In this document: in pieces, positions 7,844-12,252 of the stretch
Position numbering within the stretch: the stretch's first letter is position 1
Layout of the letters: every line of letters starts with the position of its first letter
Source of the DNA: Cryomorphaceae bacterium
GTDB taxonomy: Bacteria; Bacteroidota; Bacteroidia; Flavobacteriales; Schleiferiaceae
DNA: 12,252 nt
Reading direction: 5' to 3'
Assembly (NCBI GenBank): GCA_003451355.1
Contig: DMDX01000052.1
Coordinates: forward strand, 1 to 12,252
Notes under the pieces: generated by a model
Databases searched by the model: none
Told to the model about the DNA's origin: nothing
The model's input: the letters and a program-made list of their open reading frames with translations, nothing else
Made by a program: the position numbers and the translations under genes

Positions 7844-7925
7844 TGGGAGTAGATGGACTCGAACCACCGATGCCGTTAGGCGACAGATTTACAGTCTGCT
7901 GCAATAGCCACTATGCGATACTCCC
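7844..7925 (-). tRNA. tRNA-Tyr (anticodon GTA)
   Basis: An 82-nt class II tRNA with a long variable arm. The acceptor GGGAGTA (7925-7919) pairs with TACTCCC (7851-7845), with discriminator A. The anticodon loop CTGTAAA gives GTA. The extended arm (CGCCTAACGGCATC) is typical of bacterial tRNA-Tyr. CCA is not encoded. Confidence 0.96.
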
Positions 7926-7969
7926 ATAGTACAGTTTTGAACACAAACATCACGCTCTGCAGAGCCTTG

Positions 7970-8042
7970 AGCCAGCAGAGGGACTCGAACCCCCGACCTA
8001 CTGATTACAAATCAGTAGCTCTACCAACTGAGCTATGCTGGC
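7970..8042 (-). tRNA. tRNA-Thr (anticodon TGT)
   Basis: A 73-nt cloverleaf. The acceptor GCCAGCA (8042-8036) pairs with TGCTGGC (7977-7971), with discriminator T. The anticodon arm ACTGA-TTTGTAA-TCAGT gives TGT, and the T arm is GGGGG-TTCGAGT-CCCTC. It is the first tRNA of the tuf operon and, with the GGT tRNA, covers most threonine codons. Confidence 0.96.
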
Positions 8043-8119
8043 GTAGGGGTTTAAACCCTGCAGAACGAGAAAAAGAACGTTGCTGCCCGTGCAGCACGGC
8101 CGCTTTTTCAAACGGACTG

Positions 8120-8149
8120 CAAATGTAGACAAAAAAGTGATTATTTCAA
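8120..8149 (-). promoter_or_regulatory. Promoter of the tRNA-tuf operon
   Basis: TTG (8149-8147), a 19-nt spacer and an exact TAnnTTTG match, TACATTTG (8127-8120), form a near-ideal Bacteroidota housekeeping promoter. It lies in the 110-nt gap between the hpf stop and tRNA-Thr. The predicted start near 8117 leaves a leader of about 75 nt before the first tRNA. Two overlapping short hairpins lie within that leader (GCTGC/GCAGC at 8082-8095 and CCGTG/CACGG at 8087-8099). Confidence 0.8.
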
Positions 8150-8152
8150 TAC

Positions 8153-8464
8153 CTATTTTGCTCGCTGAAGCTTTTTTGCCTTAGCCTTCGCTTCACGAGC
8201 AATTCGACGGAGTCGATTTACAGCCATACTTAAGGCTTTCTCAAAGGTCCTCGCCTCTTTACGTACGACGAGATCCTCTCCGGGAATATGTAATGTAACC
8301 TCTGCTATCTTATTCTCAGCAAGGTGATTGTTGTCTAATCGAAAGAAGACCGTGGCGTGGATGGCGCGTTGGTAGACCTGGTTAATGCGCTCTAAACGCT
8401 TGTGGGTAAAATCAATTAAGCGATCGCTTGCTTTAAACTGAACCGCACGTACTTCTGTAACCAT
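8153..8464 (-). CDS. hpf: Ribosome hibernation promoting factor, short form (HPF/YfiA family)
   Basis: Binds the decoding region of the 30S subunit and keeps idle ribosomes inactive in slow growth or starvation. Starting at the ATG at 8464, the protein has 103 residues, matching the short S30AE-domain form without the C-terminal dimerisation domain. The beta-alpha-beta-beta-beta-alpha pattern is visible in VRAVQFKASDRLIDFTHKRLERI, ATVFFRLDN, KIAEVTLHIPGEDLVVRKEARTFEKALSMAVNRLRR. The tail (IAREAKAKAKKLQRAK) is strongly basic, as expected for rRNA contact. An upstream ATG at 8548 would start inside xerC and add 28 residues unlike the family, so it is not used. The gene begins 25 nt after the xerC stop and is probably co-transcribed with it. 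Confidence 0.92.
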   Translation of the reverse strand: MVTEVRAVQFKASDRLIDFTHKRLERINQVYQRAIHATVFFRLDNNHLAENKIAEVTLHIPGEDLVVRKEARTFEKALSMAVNRLRRIAREAKAKAKKLQRAK

Positions 8465-8489
8465 AAAAGGAGTTATTAGGGCGCCTCCC

Positions 8490-9353
8490 CTACCGGCCGC
8501 GGGGATGGGCGCGTTGGTAGACCGATTTGAGTTGTTCCACCGACGCATGGGTGTAGACTTGCGTGGCCGATAAATTTACGTGCCCTAAAAGCTCGCGAAT
8601 CACCGTAAGATCTGCGCCCATGTCAAGCAAGTGGGTGGCAAAGGTGTGCCGAAGGGCATGGGGGCCTAAGCTATCCGCAGTGCTTGCTCTTTGAAGGTAG
8701 CTCTTTACGACGGAATACACACTACGGGGATCCAACTTTTTGCCCTTGGGCGTGCAAAATACAAGGTCACTAATCGGCTCCCACTCCGCGCGGTGGCGCG
8801 ACAAGGCCTGGGTCCATTCGGGAATCAAGGGTAGTTCCCGCTCTTTGTTGCCCTTACCGAGCACGCGGAGTGTGGTTCCATGCACTTGACCGTACGTAAG
8901 CTGGAGTAATTCAGAACGGCGAAGGCCGGTAGCGTACAGCGTAAGTAAGATAAATTGATCGCGGCGACCCACCATATCGTCCACAAACGCGCTTGAATCG
9001 AGCAGCGCCTCTACTTCAGGGGCCGAAAGGGCCCGCACAACTCTACTCGGCGTTCGCAGCAGCGGAACCCCCTCAGCAGGGTTTGAAACCGATGGATCAA
9101 CCGATAAGCGCCAATGGTAAAAAGTGCGCAACGCGCTCAGCTTACGATTTACAGACCGGGCATTGGAGCCCGTTTGAACGAGTTCCGATACCCAAGAGCG
9201 CACGTGCGAGCGGGTCGCACCTTCAGCATTGGGCATGCCAAGGGCGTGCTCCGCAAAAAGCAACCACTGGGCCAGATCTGAGGCATAGGCCGTTACGGTG
9301 GCTTCGGAACGGCGACGTTCCCAGCGGAGGTAGTTGGTGAATGTATCGAGCAT
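8490..9353 (-). CDS. xerC: Tyrosine recombinase XerC-type (chromosome dimer resolution)
   Basis: Site-specific recombinase that, with a XerD partner, resolves chromosome dimers at dif. The 287 residues match the family length. The N-terminal SAM-like core-binding domain covers about 1-90 (FTNYLRWERRRSEATVTAYASDLAQW). In the catalytic domain the full set is present: R145 in TGLRRSEL, K167 in GKGNKERELPL, H232 and R235 in HALRHTFATHLL, H258 in LLGHVNLSATQVYTH, and nucleophile Y267. The ATG at 9353 is the only plausible start, because an in-frame TAA lies at 9383-9381. The ATG directly follows the T-run of the rpsU terminator. Co-location with hpf, tRNAs and tuf shows that it is the housekeeping recombinase, not a mobile-element integrase. 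Confidence 0.94.
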   Translation of the reverse strand: MLDTFTNYLRWERRRSEATVTAYASDLAQWLLFAEHALGMPNAEGATRSHVRSWVSELVQTGSNARSVNRKLSALRTFYHWRLSVDPSVSNPAEGVPLLRTPSRVVRALSAPEVEALLDSSAFVDDMVGRRDQFILLTLYATGLRRSELLQLTYGQVHGTTLRVLGKGNKERELPLIPEWTQALSRHRAEWEPISDLVFCTPKGKKLDPRSVYSVVKSYLQRASTADSLGPHALRHTFATHLLDMGADLTVIRELLGHVNLSATQVYTHASVEQLKSVYQRAHPRGR

Positions 9354-9382
9354 AAAAAAAGCCCCGAGGGTTCTCGAGGCTT
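9354..9382 (-). terminator. Rho-independent terminator after rpsU
   Basis: On the minus strand GCCTCGAG (9380-9373) pairs with CTCGGGGC (9368-9361) over 8 bp with one U-G wobble, with loop AACC. The stem can be extended by two A-T pairs. Seven T follow (9360-9354). It lies 20 nt after the rpsU stop, and its T-run abuts the xerC ATG. Confidence 0.92.
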
Positions 9383-9402
9383 AAATTAGGTCACGGACCA
9401 AC

Positions 9403-9597
9403 TTATTCGGCGTCTTTCAAACGAAGACCTTGTACGTAGGAGGCCTTAATGACTTCCTTGCGGCGATTTACCGAAGACTTGGTGAATTGCTGACGGGTGC
9501 GCAATTGGCGCATGGTACCAGTTTTATCAAACTTTCGTTTGTAGCGCTTGAGTGCGCGATCGATACCTTCTCCTTCTTTAACTTGAATTACTAACAT
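9403..9597 (-). CDS. rpsU: 30S ribosomal protein bS21
   Basis: Small basic protein of the 30S platform near the 3' end of 16S rRNA. In Flavobacterium johnsoniae, bS21 together with bS18 and bS6 holds the anti-Shine-Dalgarno tail, which explains why most mRNAs of this phylum lack SD sequences. The 64 residues read MLVIQVKEGEGIDRALKRYKRKFDKTG, then a basic R/K-rich helical region (RQLRTRQQFTKSSVNRRKEVIKASYVQGLR). An in-frame ATG 13 codons upstream (9636) is rejected: it would put the strong SD inside the gene and add residues foreign to bS21. The gene has its own candidate promoter and a strong terminator, so it can work as a single-gene unit. Confidence 0.96.
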   Translation of the reverse strand: MLVIQVKEGEGIDRALKRYKRKFDKTGTMRQLRTRQQFTKSSVNRRKEVIKASYVQGLRLKDAE

Positions 9598-9605
9598 AAT
9601 GGGTA

Positions 9606-9613
9606 CACCTCCT
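9606..9613 (-). promoter_or_regulatory. Perfect Shine-Dalgarno sequence of rpsU
   Basis: AGGAGGTG, 8 nt before the ATG at 9597, is fully complementary to the usual 16S 3' end CACCUCCU. No other protein gene in the window has more than chance SD similarity. It fits translational feedback by bS21 and fixes the rpsU start. Confidence 0.9.
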
Positions 9614-9625
9614 CTCTTTGGGCTG

Positions 9626-9633
9626 CAAAGGTA
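9626..9633 (-). promoter_or_regulatory. Candidate -7 promoter element of rpsU
   Basis: TACCTTTG matches TAnnTTTG exactly. The predicted start near 9623 gives a leader of about 26 nt that contains the SD. No clear TTTG is found 19-21 nt upstream, where the sequence is the 3' end of the preceding gene, so the promoter may be weak or lack a standard -33 element. Confidence 0.55.
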
Positions 9634-9636
9634 CAA

Positions 9637-10227
9637 CTATTTACCTACGTAGAAGTAATTTGTGATTTGTACCCTTTGTACGGAATCAAAGGGAGCCAGG
9701 GCAAACACCTCATCCCAGTTGCGCAACGGGCGCACCCTGCTGCGGAACCGGTGCACCGCACGTACTTGATGCGCCCGCCACAACGGATGGGCATAAAACG
9801 CATCTTCTGAAATGCTGTTCAGGTCGAGCGGGCTGGGCGGATGAAGAATCCAATCAAATTCTGAGCGGTTGTCCCATTGGGCACACAGGGCAGAATCGAC
9901 ACCACCCCAGCGCTCTCGATCGCGCACAAAGCCCTCTGCCTTCCATTGGGGCCAACCTTGACTTCTTAACCATGGAACGGTCACCGTGTCTGAGGCAACC
10001 ACGGCCCGGGTGCGATCACTCGGTTGGGATTCATATGGCCGTCGTTCCCTTTTCTGATCGCGGGGCCATTGGGGTTCGGTGAACTCCGCACGGGGCACTT
10101 CAGGAAAAGAGGCCCAAGGGGGTTCCGGTGCCGTTTGATTCGAGTGCCACTTGTAGTAAATGAAAAGGGCGAGGAAGAACCCCGCCCATACAATGTCTGC
10201 AACCCAGGGTTTGGGTTGCCGCCCCAT
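9637..10227 (-). CDS. Membrane-anchored protein with two degenerate helix-hairpin-helix (ComEA-like) repeats
   Basis: The exact function is unknown. The 196 residues start with a short basic tail and one transmembrane segment (about 9-26, VADIVWAGFFLALFIYY). A Pro-rich, charged linker (about 30-75) follows, then two repeats resembling the tandem HhH units of ComEA-like Bacteroidota proteins. Repeat one is about 81-118 (VTVPWLRSQGWPQWKAEGFVRDRERWGGVDSAL). Repeat two is about 134-194 (LDLNSISEDAFYAHPLW, then RAHQVRAVHRFRSRVRPL and NWDEVFAL). The second repeat keeps the DxN...HP...R...Y/FR...F/L pattern of the family, but the glycine-rich DNA-binding hairpins are weak. Trp is unusually common, 13 of 196. 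Its ATG shares one base with the stop of the upstream metS-like gene (TAATG). A DNA-uptake role is only a possibility. Confidence 0.7.
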   Translation of the reverse strand: MGRQPKPWVADIVWAGFFLALFIYYKWHSNQTAPEPPWASFPEVPRAEFTEPQWPRDQKRERRPYESQPSDRTRAVVASDTVTVPWLRSQGWPQWKAEGFVRDRERWGGVDSALCAQWDNRSEFDWILHPPSPLDLNSISEDAFYAHPLWRAHQVRAVHRFRSRVRPLRNWDEVFALAPFDSVQRVQITNYFYVGK

Positions 10228-10364
10228 TACTCGGGATCGTTCTGTGAAAAGGAATCCGGCTCGCCCTTAGGTGGCGTACGAAGCACCTTATAGAAGAAGT
10301 ACGCAGTGATCACGGTGACCAAGCCTTGGGTGGTGAGCATCATTGCCCATGCTGCAGTTGTCAT
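10227..10364 (-). CDS. MetS-like small subunit of the sodium symporter
   Basis: A 45-residue protein: an N-terminal hydrophobic helix (TTAAWAMMLTTQGLVTVITAYFFYKVL, about 3-28) followed by a short polar tail (RTPPKGEPDSFSQNDPE). The ATG at 10364 lies 3 nt after the stop of the LeuT-type symporter, and the stop shares a base with the next ATG. Small single-span proteins of this kind (MetS) directly follow NSS transporters of the MetP type in Corynebacterium, where they are needed for methionine/alanine uptake, and occur in many other bacteria. Assignment rests on size, topology and position. The substrate of this pair is not known. Confidence 0.75.
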   Translation of the reverse strand: MTTAAWAMMLTTQGLVTVITAYFFYKVLRTPPKGEPDSFSQNDPE

Positions 10365-10367
10365 GAC

Positions 10368-12173
10368 TTATGTGTTTTGAATTCGACGGCGGTTGGACGA
10401 GAACACCAGCACCGAAAGGAATACAAACAGTGCAACCAAGAGCAAGCGCGCAAGGTGGTTGTAAAAGATCTTGTTGATAAAGAATCCTGTAGCGATTTGA
10501 TCTCCGGCGCGGACCACTTGGCCAGTAGACACCTCTACCTCAATGTCGGCGGGCCACTCGTAGGCCGCGAAGCTTCCGTCCTCGGCCACAATGCGCACTG
10601 AAGTGCGGTCGTCCGCGCGCTGTACGTCGGCCACCCCGGCAACCTCAGACTCAAAGTAGTTGGCCCAGGCTTCGCGGTTGTGCTTGATGTCCACGTTTTG
10701 AAGCTGGCCAATAATACTTGACGAATCGAATTCCCATCCGTTGGTCAGTGCTCCCTTCCAATCGTTGCCCTTGGGCGAAATCAAGCTGAGCGTAAAGACC
10801 AGCATGAGGATGGTCGGAGTCACGTACTTGAGGATGGGCTTGTAGATTTTAGGTAGGGTGATGTCGGAACCACGGTTGATTTCATCCCAGCCCTTGTCGA
10901 CCCCCCAAACCCATGAGAACAGGATGGCTTCTACGAGGCCAAAGAACACGAGGCCTACGGTTCCGGCCCAGTAGTCGTACTGGTCAAATACCCCTTCTTG
11001 GTAAAAGAGTACGGTGGGCATACCCACGATCAACGTAACCAATCCAAACGACCAAGCGGCCTTGTTGAGGCTGAACTTGAACTCGTCTTGCATGAATCCG
11101 ACCCATGGAGAGCCCATGGCGAGCGAACTTGTGATTCCGGCAAAAAAGAGCAGGCCAAACCACATGACGCCGGCTACGGTTCCGAGGACCGCACCCCACT
11201 TGCCAAAGAGGAATGGCATGGTCTGAAAGGCCATCGCAAAGCCAGCATTCTCTTTGACCCAATCTAGACCGAGGTAGCCCACAGCAATCGGAATGACGAT
11301 GCTCGCACCGAGGACGATTTCAACAAAGCCGTTCATCCAACCCGCTGCCATTGCGTTGAGGGCAATGTCGTCCTTGGGCTTGACGTAGGCCGCGTAGCAG
11401 TGAATGGTTCCCATTCCGACCGAAAGGGTAAAGAAGATTTGCCCCGCAGCCGCCAACCACACGTTGGGGTTGCTGAGCGAGTCGAACTGTGGGTTCCACA
11501 AGAAGTTGAATCCGAGCATGGCGTCGCAGTCAGCGCAACCCAATGGGGCTCCTGAATCACCAAGGGTGAAGGCGCGGATGGCCAAGAAAACACCAAAGAT
11601 GAGCAAGAGCGGCATGCCGATTTTGGCGACGCGTTCGATTCCGCCCTCAAGGCCACGACTGAGAATCCACGTGTTGAGTGCAAGCACCAGAACATAGAAC
11701 AAGACCGCTTCGTACGGAATCCCAGTGGTGCTGTGCCCGATGTCCACATAGCTCGTAAAGAAGTCGGCCACCTGAGACTGGCTCAGCCCGCTAAACGTTT
11801 GCTTAAGGGAGTGAAAAACGTAGGACATCGTCCACGACTCGATGTAGGTGTAGTATGCGGCTACGGCAATATTGGTAAAGATTCCGAATACCCCGAAGTA
11901 CTTCCAAAAGCGCTTGCGGCCCATGGTGTCGAGGATGAACGGCGTACTGTGGTCGCCCCTTGAGCCACCAAATCGGCCCGAAGACCACTCGATCCAGAGG
12001 AGCGGAATACCTAAAAGTAGAAATGAAATAAGGTAGGGAATGATGAACGCGCCACCACCGTTTTTCACCGCTTGAACGGGGAAACGCAAAAAGTTTCCAA
12101 GGCCGACGGCATTACCGGCCATGGCTAAAATGAGACCGACCCGGGTTCCCCAGGACTGGGTGTTGCTACTCAT
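10368..12173 (-). CDS. LeuT-type sodium:amino-acid symporter (NSS/SNF family) with an added periplasmic domain
   Basis: Secondary transporter that imports an amino acid with sodium through the inner membrane. The 601 residues align closely with Aquifex LeuT (519 residues) and share its numbering up to residue 108: NAVGLGNFLRFP (21-32), gate R30, E62, V104 and Y108. Na1 ligands A22, N27, T249, N281 and Na2 ligands G20, V23, A345, T348, S349 are all kept. E285 stands where LeuT has E290, so chloride-independent transport is expected. D400 matches the outer-gate Asp404. Two pocket residues differ: LeuT F259 is M254 and I359 is M353. Between TM11 (about 448-465) and TM12 (about 573-592) lies an insertion of about 95 residues. 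A TAnnTTTG element precedes the gene, and a MetS-like gene follows at 3 nt. The substrate is probably a hydrophobic amino acid, by inference. Confidence 0.93.
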   Translation of the reverse strand: MSSNTQSWGTRVGLILAMAGNAVGLGNFLRFPVQAVKNGGGAFIIPYLISFLLLGIPLLWIEWSSGRFGGSRGDHSTPFILDTMGRKRFWKYFGVFGIFTNIAVAAYYTYIESWTMSYVFHSLKQTFSGLSQSQVADFFTSYVDIGHSTTGIPYEAVLFYVLVLALNTWILSRGLEGGIERVAKIGMPLLLIFGVFLAIRAFTLGDSGAPLGCADCDAMLGFNFLWNPQFDSLSNPNVWLAAAGQIFFTLSVGMGTIHCYAAYVKPKDDIALNAMAAGWMNGFVEIVLGASIVIPIAVGYLGLDWVKENAGFAMAFQTMPFLFGKWGAVLGTVAGVMWFGLLFFAGITSSLAMGSPWVGFMQDEFKFSLNKAAWSFGLVTLIVGMPTVLFYQEGVFDQYDYWAGTVGLVFFGLVEAILFSWVWGVDKGWDEINRGSDITLPKIYKPILKYVTPTILMLVFTLSLISPKGNDWKGALTNGWEFDSSSIIGQLQNVDIKHNREAWANYFESEVAGVADVQRADDRTSVRIVAEDGSFAAYEWPADIEVEVSTGQVVRAGDQIATGFFINKIFYNHLARLLLVALFVFLSVLVFSSNRRRIQNT

Positions 12174-12199
12174 AGGTGATAAGGCTTAGCTAAGATTGC

Positions 12200-12207
12200 C
12201 AAATATA
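12200..12207 (-). promoter_or_regulatory. Candidate -7 element for the symporter operon
   Basis: TATATTTG matches TAnnTTTG exactly and would start a transcript near 12197, about 24 nt before the ATG. No good TTTG is seen 19-21 nt upstream. The remaining sequence up to 12252 shows no gene that I can support. Confidence 0.6.
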
Positions 12208-12252
12208 GGTATCTCATCTAAGACCGCGCGGAACGAATGTGGATTGAAGTCC

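Noticed and set aside
7557..7904. Minus-strand open frame running across tRNA genes into tuf, and plus-strand frames at 7624-7836 and 7913-8128
   Set aside because: They translate tRNA sequence (for example RDSNPRP-type peptides), a well-known artefact.
8047..8058. Palindrome GGGTTTAAACCC before tRNA-Thr(UGU)
   Set aside because: No loop is possible and no known operator is recognised; it may be chance or part of the tRNA leader.
8465..8548. Longer hpf start at 8548
   Set aside because: It would lie inside xerC, and the added residues do not fit the S30AE domain.
8490..9353. Tyrosine recombinase as sign of an integrated element
   Set aside because: It has the XerC core features and the conserved hpf-tRNA-tuf neighbourhood; no attachment repeats or phage genes are visible beside the tRNAs.
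9598..9636. Longer rpsU start at 9636
   Set aside because: It places the perfect SD inside the coding region; the bS21 family begins at the MLVIQV methionine.
10984..11262. Open frames inside the symporter gene in other frames (also 11333-11749 and 11733-11963)
   Set aside because: They overlap a complete LeuT-type protein with all functional residues in frame.

Overview
The window is a dense, single-direction stretch of housekeeping genes from a member of the Bacteroidota, probably Flavobacteriales. Every gene reads on the minus strand, so transcription runs from high to low coordinates. The lineage call rests on four things: the rpoB, tuf and L1 sequences are of Bacteroidota type; the order xerC, hpf, tRNA cluster, tuf, tRNA-Trp, secE, nusG, rplK, rplA, rplJ, rplL, rpoB is the one known in this phylum; there are matches to the Bacteroidota promoter element TAnnTTTG; and only one gene (rpsU) has a Shine-Dalgarno sequence. 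The sequence looks roughly balanced in GC, which is high for flavobacteria and may point to a Cryomorphaceae/Schleiferiaceae-like lineage. That last step is inference.

In transcription order, the first block (12207 to 9637) is a membrane-transport unit: a LeuT-type sodium:amino-acid symporter with an extra periplasmic domain, a 45-residue MetS-like partner subunit, and a Trp-rich membrane-anchored protein with two degenerate helix-hairpin-helix repeats. They are packed with a 3-nt gap and a TAATG overlap. The second block (9633 to 8153) is rpsU, xerC and hpf. rpsU (bS21) carries a perfect Shine-Dalgarno sequence and ends in a strong terminator whose T-run touches the xerC start codon. The third block (8149 to 6394) starts at a near-consensus promoter and holds tRNA-Thr(UGU), tRNA-Tyr(GUA), tRNA-Gly(UCC), tRNA-Thr(GGU) and tuf, closed by a 10-bp terminator hairpin. 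The fourth block (6386 to 1) is tRNA-Trp(CCA), secE, nusG, rplK, rplA, rplJ, rplL and the first 1074 codons of rpoB, which runs off the left edge.

Most products serve translation and transcription: EF-Tu with tRNAs it carries, the L1, L11 and L10-L12 stalk proteins where elongation factors act, bS21 and hibernation factor HPF on the 30S subunit, NusG with RNA polymerase beta, and SecE for protein export. I see no mobile element, CRISPR array, riboswitch or clear horizontal island. The points worth a second look are regulatory (the rpsU SD, the terminator touching the xerC start, a terminator stem that is also a promoter spacer, and tandem hairpins between rplL and rpoB) plus the extra domain and altered pocket of the symporter.
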